From NCBI RefSeq assembly GCF_016908295.1, contig NZ_JAFBDO010000004.1, positions 1 through 64,000 of the forward strand: 64,000 bases of DNA, written 5' to 3'. The position numbers and the translations under genes were made by a program. This DNA comes from Thalassobacillus pellis (lineage in GTDB: Bacteria; Bacillota; Bacilli; Bacillales; Halobacillaceae). Shown piece after piece: positions 50,816-58,614 of the stretch. A model generated the notes under the pieces. That model did not search any database. It was not told the origin of the DNA and saw only the letters and a program-made list of their open reading frames with translations. The stretch's first letter is position 1. Every line of letters begins with the position of its first letter.

Positions 50816-51012
50816 GCGCGGGAGTATGAAGATAGAGTACGCGTGTTTGAAATGAAATACGCGTGCCAAAAGGAAATTCACGCGTGTTCGAGGGTGTTTT
50901 ACGCGTGCCAAAAGATAATTTACGCGTGTTTAAAGTGGGAGTACGCGGGCTAAGGAGGAATCCACGCGTGTTCAAAGGGGACATACACGGGCCATCAAGT
51001 GATACTCGCGAG
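50816..51012. repeat. 21-bp tandem repeat array B (nine or ten units, alternating types)
   Basis: The core ACGCGTG, or close variants, recurs at 50839, 50859, 50880, 50901, 50922, 50943, 50964 and 50985, again at 21-bp steps with one of 20, plus weaker units at each end. Units alternate: those followed by TT (ACGCGTGTT) and those followed by CC, GC or CT (ACGCGTGCC, ACGCGGGCT, ACACGGGCC), so the true period is 42 bp. It adjoins the terminator at 50761-50800. No gene covers it. Confidence 0.82.
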
Positions 51013-51133
51013 TTCGATTAAGCTCCGTTCACTTTAACGGCTACAACTCTATAAATTTTTTCTAACTTTCTGATATTTCAAATCAATATCTCCCCTTTTT
51101 TTTTCACATTATATCTCTCTCAGTTCTTTCCAC

Positions 51134-51769
51134 TTACTTTCCAAACCTTTTACTCAGCAATAACTCTTCGTCCGAACCTCTAACTACAATTTCATAAACT
51201 TCCCCATCTTCCAGGATGGATGGCAAATCATTCGCTGTGATAATTTCATTCGCAATGCCTATCCATTGTTTGACCTCTGTTTTATCAACATTTGATTTTG
51301 TATGCGTTGATTTCAAAATGTAAGTGACCGGTTTCGGATTGAGATCGATCGCTATGCCTTTGAAAGTATCACTGGCACTTTTCAGCTTTTTATCGATAAC
51401 AGGAACAACCGAAAACCACCGCCGTTTTTGTTCAACTTTTTTTAAATTTACGAAATCTACTTGGACAGTGCCGTTTATGTAGCCCTCTTTTTTCAGCTTC
51501 TTTTTCATAAGCTTTGTTATTTCTTCTTCCGCATCTTTTTTATCAGAAACCGCATCCGAAACTTCCACTCTTACATCCGCTTTTTCTGCTGGACCAGAAT
51601 AAATTGCTAAAATATAATAGCCTTTTTGAGATAATTGTTGACTGACATTTAAAAAATTTAGCTTCTTTCCCTTTTCCTCTTGTGCTCCTAAAATCTCCGT
51701 GTAAAACATCCCTCCAACAAGTATTAAGATAGATAGTACTCCAAGAATCCACCAACTTCGTTTCTTCAT
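51134..51769 (-). CDS. Membrane-anchored hypothetical protein, 211 aa
   Basis: Begins MKKRSWWILGVLSILILVGGMFY, one N-terminal membrane anchor (no lipobox), so the rest should lie outside the cell. The extracellular part (about 25-211) is rich in K and E, with DAEEEITKLMKKKLKKEGY and a possible cystatin-like alpha/beta layout (VQVDFVNLKKVEQKRRW). AAGGGGGAGA precedes ATG 51769. No family is recognised. Confidence 0.7.
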   Translation of the reverse strand: MKKRSWWILGVLSILILVGGMFYTEILGAQEEKGKKLNFLNVSQQLSQKGYYILAIYSGPAEKADVRVEVSDAVSDKKDAEEEITKLMKKKLKKEGYINGTVQVDFVNLKKVEQKRRWFSVVPVIDKKLKSASDTFKGIAIDLNPKPVTYILKSTHTKSNVDKTEVKQWIGIANEIITANDLPSILEDGEVYEIVVRGSDEELLLSKRFGK

Positions 51770-51988
51770 GCATGTCTCCCCCTTTCTTTATCATCATAAA
51801 TTCACCACAATACCCCAGCTATTAAATAGTCCACCCTCTCCCACCAAAAAGGTGGCAACAAATGCTCGTTAAAAAGAAAATTCATAAATAAATTATGGCA
51901 ATTAATTTTGTTTCAACATCCTTCTCCCCTGATTTACCCTCTACATTGAAAACCTTTTACTATGCGTATGCAATGTAGTAAATATTTC

Positions 51989-52459
51989 TTACTTATACCT
52001 GCTTAATATTTCATCTGGAATGTGGCAATAATCATTGGGACACCTGGCTAACCTATCTTGATGTTCTTCTGCACTTCTCACATAGTTTGTGAGAGGTAAT
52101 ACTTCAACAGCTATAAGCTCATAATCATTTCTCTTCCTAAGAAATGCCTTCGCTTCTGTTAAGTGTTCAGGCTTTTCACTATATACTCCTGTTCTGTATT
52201 TCTCGCCAACATCCTGTCCCTGACTGTTCAAACTGTATGGATCAATGATTTCGAAAAAATATCCCATTAATTCGCTGATCGTGACAACCGTCGGATCAAA
52301 TCCTGTCTTTACACATTCGGCGTAACCATCATAATCACTCTCAAGTGTATGACTGGTTCCATTAGCTCTTCCCGCTTCTGTAAACTTAACTCCAGGTAAA
52401 GTTTTTATAAAAGCTTGTACCCCCCATAAACAACCACCTGCAAAATATACTACTTCCAT
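51989..52459 (-). CDS. msrA: Peptide methionine-S-sulfoxide reductase, MsrA family
   Basis: A 156-aa MsrA-type protein. The N-terminal catalytic motif is GGCLWG (GCFWG in most MsrA), with the nucleophilic Cys in place. The DPYSLNSQGQDVGEKYRTGVY region binds the substrate; most MsrA have DPTQxNxQGxDxGxQYRS here. CPNDYCHI at the C-terminus may supply a resolving Cys. It repairs oxidised methionine. Phe-to-Leu in the catalytic motif and DPYS make it an MsrA-like variant, so activity should not be assumed. GAGGAGAG precedes ATG 52459. Confidence 0.82.
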   Translation of the reverse strand: MEVVYFAGGCLWGVQAFIKTLPGVKFTEAGRANGTSHTLESDYDGYAECVKTGFDPTVVTISELMGYFFEIIDPYSLNSQGQDVGEKYRTGVYSEKPEHLTEAKAFLRKRNDYELIAVEVLPLTNYVRSAEEHQDRLARCPNDYCHIPDEILSRYK

Positions 52460-52646
52460 ATTGACTCTCCTCTTTGTTTAAAAAACTAATAGTATGTAAA
52501 ATCCTAGATATCATAAGGTCCTCGCCCTCTTTTTCTTAAGGTAAACTGCTCGGCTTATTCCCCTTTTCTTTAAGGCTCGAAAGCGCAATATATTTTGAGA
52601 AGTCTACCATTATAGCCCATATTTATTCAATATAGAGGTTTTGCAC

Positions 52647-53000
52647 TTATTTCAACTTCCCTTTTAATTCAGGTTCTATTTGCCTGGCTATGTTAAATTC
52701 TCCATCTCTTTCGAAAGCAATAATACCGTCATCTGTTTCATTTGTCCCGAGATGTTGTCCTTTTACCATAAATAACATAGTACCTTCAGGGAGCCCTTTA
52801 GCTTGGCCGCCTTTATAGGGTTTGCTTACATTTTCTTTTATTTCTCCAATTTTTTGACTTAATTCATCTTTGGTTATAGGTTCATGAGTGGTTATATAAA
52901 ACTGCCCCTCCCAAACAAAATAAGGTGCACTTATTTTATCTTTATTACACCCTGCTGCAAAACACACGATAATGAGCATGCAAAAAAGCAAGCGTTTCAT
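52647..53000 (-). CDS. Hypothetical lipoprotein, 117 aa
   Basis: Signal MKRLLFCMLIIVCFAAGC (lipobox FAAGC), with GGAGG before ATG 53000. The mature part of about 100 aa starts NKDKISAPYFVWEGQFYITT and has a KIGEIKENV helix and FMVKGQHLG. It looks like a small outer-face alpha/beta domain found in several Bacillaceae lipoproteins; I cannot name the family. Confidence 0.7.
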   Translation of the reverse strand: MKRLLFCMLIIVCFAAGCNKDKISAPYFVWEGQFYITTHEPITKDELSQKIGEIKENVSKPYKGGQAKGLPEGTMLFMVKGQHLGTNETDDGIIAFERDGEFNIARQIEPELKGKLK

Positions 53001-53311
53001 TGTTCGCCTCCATCTATGGTGAAAATCTAATTTTTACTTCATGAAAGATGATTCCTCTAAGGGATTCAAAAGTAGTTATGTCTTCTAGCTAAGGTGAGAA
53101 ATGGTTTAGTTTTTCTAAAAAATTGAAACTGCGTATTCCATTACAATCCACCTCACAATAAAAATAAAAAGACATCCCTCATTTCATATCAATTATTTCA
53201 AAACAATTCCAATTTCTCAATATACATTATCAGTAAAGGGCATACCTTATTTAAGATATGCCCTCGTTTCTATATAGATTGAAATAGCTTTGATGCAATA
53301 CATAACTGTGA
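53001..53311. other. AT-rich gene-free stretch
   Basis: Contains only the upstream region of the lipoprotein gene and a terminator at 53238-53263. No frame with a ribosome site is seen on either strand. Confidence 0.5.
53238..53264 (-). terminator. Terminator of the DUF4181-like gene
   Basis: GGGCATACCTTA and TAAGATATGCCC form a stem with a two-base loop; on the minus strand TTTACTG follows. Confidence 0.8.
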
Positions 53312-53683
53312 CTACATCTGCTCCAAAGTAAGAAATTTATCAACGTTGTATATAATAAAAAGACTCATTATAAGTAATATCATTGTGCTGATATATTGCT
53401 TTGAGCCTTTGATAAAGATGAATTCCATTATTGCCTGAAATCCTAATATTATCGCTAAATAAGACATTAAATAATATTTTATTATAGTGTCTGAGTTGAA
53501 ATCAATGACAAACCATAGAAGGCTTAAAAAGACTAATAAGATTATACCTCTCCCCCAGCGGTCAAGGTTTTTACCGGCTGTTTCTGATATTTTTACTTTT
53601 TGAACCCTAAGTATCTTGTTAGTAAATTTTTCTGTCAAAAACATCAAGGAAGTTAAAACAATAAAAAATGCTACGAACCCCAC
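53312..53683 (-). CDS. DUF4181-like membrane protein
   Basis: A 123-aa protein with four hydrophobic segments. KVKISETAGKNLDRWGRGIIL, here in part ISETAGKNLDRWGRG, is the segment I recall as diagnostic of DUF4181. GTG start at 53683 behind AAGGGGGGG. Function unknown. Confidence 0.72.
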   Translation of the reverse strand: MGFVAFFIVLTSLMFLTEKFTNKILRVQKVKISETAGKNLDRWGRGIILLVFLSLLWFVIDFNSDTIIKYYLMSYLAIILGFQAIMEFIFIKGSKQYISTMILLIMSLFIIYNVDKFLTLEQM

Positions 53684-53805
53684 CTAATCCCCCCCTTAAA
53701 TTATGGATGGAAGATTTTCAAATACTTTTTTATATCTATTGGTAAAAGTTAAAAATAAGCCTGGATAGCAAAAGAGGCCTTAATAAGTTACTCAATCGAT
53801 CCCGT

Positions 53806-54027
53806 TTATGGAACAATTGGCTTCCCTTCCTTATCCAACAAAGGTGTTATTCCACCACTTTCACCGTACCAACTATATAAATATTGAACGCCTGTTTCTT
53901 TATCAACTAACACCTTACATCCTGATAAGGCACCTATTTTTTCTTTGTGTATAACTTCAAACCTTTTATTTGAATTTTTACCTGCTCCACCATTAATAGA
54001 TTTCTTTCTTATCAGCTTTGAAAAAAT
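53806..54027 (-). CDS. DUF6440-like small protein, likely ATT start
   Basis: A frame of up to 73 aa. KRFEVIHKEKIGALSGCKVL, then VDKETGVQYLYSWYGESGG and ITPLLDKEGKPIVP, matches the DUF6440 family as I recall it (FEVIYK, VDKETGVNYL, GGLTPLLD). No ATG, GTG or TTG is in frame between the preceding gene's stop and the domain. ATT 54025-54027 lies nine bases behind GAGGGTG at the end of the acetyltransferase gene, and an ATT overlapping that gene's stop is the alternative. Translational coupling to that gene is likely. Confidence 0.68.
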   Translation of the reverse strand: MFSKLIRKKSINGGAGKNSNKRFEVIHKEKIGALSGCKVLVDKETGVQYLYSWYGESGGITPLLDKEGKPIVP

Positions 54028-54028
54028 A

Positions 54029-54526
54029 TCAATTCACACCCTCTCTTAATTTGATCATGTTATACCAATTTACTCCACCATGTGTTGATTCAGACATGCC
54101 ATGGTTTTCAAACCTTAATTGTTCATAAAAAGATACTAATTCCAGTTTACAAGTTAACGTAATTCCTTTTCTTTCATTTACTTTTACAAGCTCTTCCATT
54201 TTCTCCATTAAATTTTTTGCAATTCTTTGATTTCTTGCTTGTTTGGACACTGCTAATCCTAAAACACTCTGATACCCTCCTTTTTTCGGATTCTCTTTGA
54301 TTTCTGTAAAAAGATTATCGGTTATGTAAGGTTGACTAATAACAGGTCCATTAATATATCCAAGAATCTTCCCATCCCTTTCTGCCACAATAAAGGTGTC
54401 AACTATCAACTGTATCCTCTTTAAAAATGTTTCTCTTGTTGCGGCTTCTTCAAACGTAAAGCCCTCTTTCTCAATGAGTAATAACTGTTCTAAATCTGCA
54501 CCTTGAACATTTCTTAAAGAAATCAT
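54029..54526 (-). CDS. GNAT-family N-acetyltransferase
   Basis: About 165 aa, one GNAT domain. It opens ISLRNVQGADLEQLLLIEKEGF, has the core strand FIVAERDGKILGYING, the acetyl-CoA-binding region LGLAVSKQARNQRIAKNLMEKM (Q/R-x-x-G/A loop present as QARNQRIA), and ends LVSFYEQLRFENHG. Acceptor substrate unknown. GGAG lies nine bases before ATG 54526; an ATG five codons upstream is possible. The small DUF6440-like gene overlaps its stop. Confidence 0.83.
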   Translation of the reverse strand: MISLRNVQGADLEQLLLIEKEGFTFEEAATRETFLKRIQLIVDTFIVAERDGKILGYINGPVISQPYITDNLFTEIKENPKKGGYQSVLGLAVSKQARNQRIAKNLMEKMEELVKVNERKGITLTCKLELVSFYEQLRFENHGMSESTHGGVNWYNMIKLREGVN

Positions 54527-54636
54527 CTTGTTAAACTCCATTCCTAGCTTGATTTACCAATCAGAAAAATTTCCATAAGCAGGCTTCATAGATTTCTTCC
54601 CCCAACGCTTCAAAAAAAGCTTTTTTGGTATGGAAG

Positions 54637-54670
54637 AAGGGGCTGAACTCCTTCTGAGAGTTAGCCCCTG
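54637..54670 (-). terminator. Terminator of the DUF1062 gene
   Basis: GGGGCTGAACTC and GAGAGTTAGCCCC pair around a five-base loop, about 30 bases past the stop; on the minus strand TTCTTCC follows. Confidence 0.8.
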
Positions 54671-54699
54671 TCATTACTTATTACACAACATTAACTATT

Positions 54700-55272
54700 C
54701 TATATACTACCTGCAACTGTTACTTGTAAATTATCAATAATTTTCTTCTTTATATTTATATTTGGGTTTAGCATTATCATTCCATCAAGCTCCAGTTTTT
54801 TTAGATTGGACCTTGAAATGCCAAGTATTTCTGCCAATAGTTTATCAATTCTTAGATCAAAATCGTATTTACAGTAAAACCTAATGGTAAGATTATTCGA
54901 TTTTGATTCAAGCCTCTCCTCCCTTAACTCGTAACGTATATTTGTATTCACTTCATTACATAGTTTTCGCAAATGTGTGAATTGAAAAGCATAGTGCCAG
55001 ATTGTCTCTTTATCATTATCCATAAATTTGGTATATAGTTCAGAATTAATTTTGTTTACATGTACTCTAGATAAAATAGGGAAATTCCAAGTTCCCTCAC
55101 AATGTGTACAGTTATAAATGACCCAAACAGCAACCATTTTTTGATTTGAATTTACCCTGAATTTCTCACTACAATAGAATGCTGTATCCCTTTTACATTT
55201 ACTACAGTTCCTGATTACGTTGGGTATTTCTTGAGGAATAATCTCATAAGTTAACAAATCATAAACGCTCAT
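54700..55272 (-). CDS. DUF1062-domain protein
   Basis: A 190-aa protein with two CxxC pairs (RNCSKCKRDTAF; YNCTHCEGTWNFPI) that should bind zinc, as in DUF1062 proteins. The C-terminal half is helical, ending with an HTH-like stretch (LAEILGISRSNLKKLELDGMI). Function unknown; the zinc ribbon plus HTH-like end suggests nucleic-acid or protein binding (inference). GGAGGAG precedes ATG 55272. Confidence 0.82.
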   Translation of the reverse strand: MSVYDLLTYEIIPQEIPNVIRNCSKCKRDTAFYCSEKFRVNSNQKMVAVWVIYNCTHCEGTWNFPILSRVHVNKINSELYTKFMDNDKETIWHYAFQFTHLRKLCNEVNTNIRYELREERLESKSNNLTIRFYCKYDFDLRIDKLLAEILGISRSNLKKLELDGMIMLNPNINIKKKIIDNLQVTVAGSI

Positions 55273-55403
55273 GCATCGCTCCTCCTATAATTCAGAGGAA
55301 CGCCAATAACGGTTGAATGGAGAAAGATTTCCCATTTAAAAAAAGCGAAATACCTCATAGGGATCCCGCTAGGAATTAAACCAACTGATTATTCCGCGTT
55401 CCC

Positions 55404-55489
55404 TGTAATGGTTAAAAATAGACACACTTATCCTATGACTAAAAATGCCAAGAAAAAATGTACTATTGAATTACTTTTTAACCATTACA
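55404..55489. repeat. 15-bp perfect inverted repeat flanking 56 bp
   Basis: TGTAATGGTTAAAAA (55404-55418) and TTTTTAACCATTACA (55475-55489) are exact complements. The spacer is AT-rich and non-coding. It could be the ends of a minute insertion element or a long hairpin. No target-site duplication is evident. Confidence 0.6.
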
Positions 55490-55622
55490 AGTTGTTGGCA
55501 AATCAATTCCACCTTCCATATTTCTCCTATATATCAGTATACCACTATGGTACTCTGTATCAAGCTAATCTCTAACAATATTATCAGTGAATATAAAAGG
55601 GTGTTTGCAAATTATGTTCAGC

Positions 55623-55654
55623 TTGTTCCATTATAAATCTTTATAATGGAACAA
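55623..55654. repeat. Palindromic hairpin
   Basis: TTGTTCCATTATAAA and TTTATAATGGAACAA are perfect complements separated by two bases. There is no T-tract, and no gene ends near it. Confidence 0.6.
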
Positions 55655-55706
55655 TTGTATAGCTAATAGAGGCATTTTTAAAAGCTGCGTGTCCCTATTG
55701 AAAGAA

Positions 55707-55746
55707 AAGCATCTCAAAAGTTGATAAACTCTTGAGATGCTTTTAG
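55707..55746. terminator. Bidirectional terminator-like hairpin
   Basis: AAAAGCATCTCAA and TTGAGATGCTTTT with an inner AGTT/AACT pair. It shares the AGCATCTC stem with terminators at 44819 and 46737. Confidence 0.75.
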
Positions 55747-55998
55747 GTTTTAGTGAACAACTTAAAAACCAGTCAAAATCCAGTCACAAAAAACATCTCC
55801 TAGATTTCATACTATAAGAAATGGATATTTAACCGTATGGTTTAATGTTTGTGAAGGATTCACCTTGTAGACCATTAATACGATCTCCACCTTCCCCTAC
55901 TAGGAATCACTAGTATTCTTAATTCCTGTTGTCTTTTTACGTTTATTGAAGACTCGAATTTGAGAGAACCTGCTTTAAAAGAGCACACTTCTGCTGTA

Positions 55999-56659
55999 TT
56001 ACTTGTTTTTTAAATCTATAACCAAGTTATTATCTATATAAGGAATAATTGACGTGATCTCACCAATCCCTTCTTTTGAAATTGCATCAAAGGCAAGTTC
56101 GTTTAATAACTCTTTTTTTAAAAATGGAGCTATTGAGACAAGGGAAGAAATACCATGTACTTGGTAACTATCTTTAACACAATCGTTTAAAGTATGCTCA
56201 CTAACAAAAGGGGCCATAGACGATAAGCCCTCTAACCCGTTCTTTTCATACTCTTTCTTTATCAATTCTTCAAGAACCTCTTTGCTAATAAAAGGAGCCA
56301 TAGATGATAAACCCGTTTAATTGATGCTCTTCTTTAGCACTATTATCAATGAGCTCTTGACTGATAAATGGAGCTACGACTGGAAGAAACTCAAGTCCAT
56401 TTCTATCAAACTCCTCTTTTGCACATTCATCCATAGTATCTTGGCTGATATATGATGCAAAAGAGGATAACCCTTTTATCCCTCTCATCTTAAATTGCTT
56501 TTTTGCCAATTCATCGATCGTGTCTTGGCTAATGTAAGGTGAAATTATGGATATCTCTTGCGGGGTCCATTCATTATGGATGTTTTGATAAACCATCTCT
56601 GCCTGGGTTGTAGTTATTATGGGTGCAGCTTGAATAAATTCTTTTACAAGCCGCTCCAT
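55999..56659 (-). pseudogene. Repeat protein (about 32-aa repeats), frameshifted
   Basis: Two overlapping frames form one protein of about 219 aa. The repeat unit is like (I/M)APFIS-x-E-x-L-x-E-L-x-K-x-x-x-x-x-x-G-L-x-x-L-S-S, seen about six times: SPYISQDTIDELAKKQFKMRG; ASYISQDTMDECAKEEFDRNG; APFISQELIDNSAKEEHQLNG; APFISKEVLEELIKKEYEKNG; APFVSEHTLNDCVK; APFLKKELLNELA. Removing one G from the GGG at 56312-56314 joins the frames as NGLSSMAPFIS. So a single-base insertion disrupts the gene. Each repeat looks like a short two-helix unit. Function unknown; no ribosome site is obvious before ATG 56659. Confidence 0.8.
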
Positions 56660-56686
56660 TACACTAAAATCTAATCATTTAACTTC

Positions 56687-56723
56687 ACATAAAAAAAAAA
56701 CGAGCAAATACTCGTTTTTTTTT
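56687..56723. terminator. Bidirectional terminator
   Basis: A run of A, then ACGAG, six-base loop, CTCGT, then a run of T. It follows the VOC gene on the minus strand. Confidence 0.82.
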
Positions 56724-56806
56724 GTTTCTCTTTGTACTTTTCTACTTCCCAAGCATAAAGGTGCTACCAATGTTATAAAAAATTGGCTACCAAGCTTGTA
56801 AGTTAT

Positions 56807-57190
56807 TTACCGCTGGGCTAACTGAATCAGGTTACCGCATGTATCATCGAGGACAGCTAGTGTGACTTCGCCCATTTTTGTCGGCTCCATCGTAAATTCT
56901 ACGCCTTTCTCCACCAAACGTTTGTATTCTTCATGTACATCTGCAACACCGAACATTGTCGCCGGAATGCCTTCAGCAGATATCTTCTTTTGATACTCTT
57001 TCGCAGCAGGATGTTGATTCGGTTCGAGTAAAAGTTCTGTTCCGTTCTGATCCTCAGGAGATACAAGCGTCAACCACCTATATTCTCCAGTGGGAACGTC
57101 TTCTTTCTTAACAAACCCCAGTTTTTCTGTATAAAACTCCAATGCCTTTTCCTGGTCGTCTACGAATATGCTGGTAACTACGATTTTCAT
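56807..57190 (-). CDS. VOC-family protein paired with an ArsR regulator
   Basis: A 127-aa VOC domain: MKIVVTSIFVDDQEKALEFYTEKLGF at the start (cut as FVDDQEKALEFYTEKLGF), TELLLEPNQHPAAKEYQ and LDDTCGNLIQLAQR at the end. Relatives of this type occur behind ArsR-type regulators in many Firmicutes. The classical metal-binding His residues are only partly present. ATG 57190 follows GGGAGG. It is cotranscribed with the regulator gene 82 bases upstream. The ligand is unknown. Confidence 0.83.
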   Translation of the reverse strand: MKIVVTSIFVDDQEKALEFYTEKLGFVKKEDVPTGEYRWLTLVSPEDQNGTELLLEPNQHPAAKEYQKKISAEGIPATMFGVADVHEEYKRLVEKGVEFTMEPTKMGEVTLAVLDDTCGNLIQLAQR

Positions 57191-57272
57191 ATTTTTTTCC
57201 TCCCTTGTTATTTTTGTTGTGCTGAAATCTCGTTGCATGCCTTAGCTTGACAGCCATGTTGCAATGATAAAA

Positions 57273-57551
57273 TTACTCGATCCATCCTTTCAGTAAGTTT
57301 TGAAGTGGTTCTTTATTAAAAGTAAGTACCCGATACTTTCCCTTTCGTTTTGATTGTACAAGCCCTGCTTCTTCCAGTGTAGTGAGGTGTTTAGCAATCG
57401 CCTGCCGAGAAATGGAAAGGTTATGTTTCATAATGAGACGTGCAGTAAGCTCATAGAGCGTTAGCTCGTTTCTTTCAGATAGCTCGTCCAATATTAACCG
57501 TCGATTCGAGTCAGCAAGCGCCTTGAATATAGCGTCTTTATCCCAATTCAT
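57273..57551 (-). CDS. ArsR-family transcriptional repressor, probably leaderless
   Basis: A 92-aa winged-helix repressor: KALADSNRRLILDELSERN, then LTARLIMKHNLSISRQAIAKHLTTLEEAGLV, cut here as ISRQAIAKHLTTLEEAGL, as recognition helix, and the wing SKRKGKYRVLTF. There is no Cys metal site, so it belongs to the ArsR-type group that controls VOC or SRPBCC genes rather than metal resistance. ATG 57551 lies six bases after a TATACT box with no ribosome site, which suggests a leaderless mRNA. Frames beginning upstream run into the promoter and operators and are rejected. Confidence 0.88.
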   Translation of the reverse strand: MNWDKDAIFKALADSNRRLILDELSERNELTLYELTARLIMKHNLSISRQAIAKHLTTLEEAGLVQSKRKGKYRVLTFNKEPLQNLLKGWIE

Positions 57552-57557
57552 ATCTAT

Positions 57558-57608
57558 AGTATATGCAACTATTCGGTTGCAGTCAATATTAAGCAACTAA
57601 ATAGTTGC
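57558..57608 (-). promoter_or_regulatory. ArsR promoter with two operator dyads
   Basis: On the minus strand TTGACT (57581-57586), 17 bases, TATACT (57558-57563). The first dyad, GCAACTATTCGGTTGC (57565-57580), fills the spacer between the -35 and -10. The second, GCAACTA-AA-TAGTTGC (57593-57608), is a perfect palindrome just upstream of the -35. The same half-site GCAAC/GTTGC in both indicates binding by one repressor, the ArsR protein encoded downstream. Confidence 0.82.
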
Positions 57609-57739
57609 ATAAAATGAATGCCTCCCTGTTTCTTAAAATAATAGATGGATTTATATTTAACGTTTGCTTATGTAATAAAATGATTGAACAGTCACAGAAT
57701 TAAGGTAGGTGCACATGATTTTATATAGCCTATTTTCAC

Positions 57740-57934
57740 TTATACTTTTTTCTTGATCAGCAAAACAAAGTCCTTTATGAACATATAAATCCCAAAAATC
57801 AGCAATAGTGTCGCTCCTATGGTTATAAAAATATTGTCCACTTCTAAAAGCTGAATATAAAAATAAATCAGAATCGATAAGGGGATCAATGATCCAATTA
57901 CAGATAAAGTACTGACTTTTCTATTGTAGGCCAA
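57740..57934 (-). CDS. Small membrane protein, 64 aa
   Basis: TTG start at 57934 behind GAAGGAGG. Two hydrophobic segments (LSVIGSLIPLSILIYFYIQ; IFITIGATLLLIFGIYMFI) and a C-terminal KKK. It lies 27 bases behind the lipoprotein gene, so both may be one transcript. Function unknown. Confidence 0.65.
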   Translation of the reverse strand: MAYNRKVSTLSVIGSLIPLSILIYFYIQLLEVDNIFITIGATLLLIFGIYMFIKDFVLLIKKKV

Positions 57935-57961
57935 TTTTATCCTCCTTCTTGATGAACAGTC

Positions 57962-58345
57962 TTAGTTCGGCTCCAATAAGAAATCTTCTTCTTTTCCTCC
58001 CCATTCAATTTCCACTTTAATAGATTCTTTTGTATCCGTGACTGCACATCCTGAGCAAGCAGATGACATCTTGACAGTCGCACCTTCACGTCTTGTTTCT
58101 TTTAAAACCGATTCCCCGCCATTTATAACGATTTTCAAATTCTCAAGGACTACATTTTCTGTTGCCCCTTTATATCTGAATGTATAAACCCCGTTCTCAC
58201 TATTGTCATCAATATGTGCTCTGTACTGTCCTTTCCAGTTTTCACTTTCTCCATTAAAATTAACATACTCCGTATTGCATCCCGCTATAAACACAAAGAG
58301 AAAGAGTGGCACAAGAAACTTTTTGATACTATCATCTCCCCTCAA
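57962..58345 (-). CDS. Hypothetical lipoprotein, 127 aa
   Basis: Signal region FLVPLFLFVFIAGC (lipobox FIAGC). The mature domain is beta-rich, with YRAHIDDNSENGVYTFRYKG and a SACSGCAV pair of cysteines that could form a disulfide. The exact start is unclear; ATG 58345 is the upstream choice, and ATA or ATT codons nearer the signal were not preferred. Function unknown. Confidence 0.65.
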   Translation of the reverse strand: MRGDDSIKKFLVPLFLFVFIAGCNTEYVNFNGESENWKGQYRAHIDDNSENGVYTFRYKGATENVVLENLKIVINGGESVLKETRREGATVKMSSACSGCAVTDTKESIKVEIEWGGKEEDFLLEPN

Positions 58346-58557
58346 ATTTTTAATTATAAATCATTAATATAAGAGTATGAAAAGAAGCAAGTACCTTATG
58401 CGAAAGGCGTCCCCCATTAAGTTTTTCCTCTTAATATTGTAGCATTCACCCAATTTATATGTAATATTTTTACAACATCCCAGATCGATTACTTCAGCGA
58501 GCATAATGGTATCCCTCTTTTTCACGTTATTTATTACCAATTTGTTATGTAAACAAT

Positions 58558-58596
58558 AAAAAAAGGCTGAATAGTGTTACTTCAACCTTGAGTAAT
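58558..58596 (-). terminator. Terminator of the second DUF2254 gene
   Basis: On the minus strand AAGGTTGAA and TTCAGCCTT pair around a nine-base loop, then TTTTTTATTG. Confidence 0.82.
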
Positions 58597-58614
58597 ACCT
58601 GATCATTCATTTTT

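Larger units (their letters stand above)
55273..55998. other. Gene-free stretch with three inverted repeats
   Basis: About 720 bp without a credible gene. It holds a 15-bp inverted repeat 71 bp apart start to start (55404-55418 and 55475-55489), a 15-bp AT-rich palindrome at 55623-55654 and a terminator at 55707-55746. A 63-codon frame at 55445-55636 has no ribosome site. On the minus strand near 55850 a short frame without a start reads DRINGLQGESFTNIKPYG, possibly a gene remnant. Confidence 0.5.

Noticed and set aside
50738-50984. Frames across the 21-bp array B on both strands
   Set aside because: Same reason: the periodic DNA keeps frames open. No ribosome sites, and the frames run through the terminator.
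55445-55636. 63-codon plus-strand frame
   Set aside because: No ribosome site, AT-rich composition, and it spans one arm of an inverted repeat and part of the palindrome.
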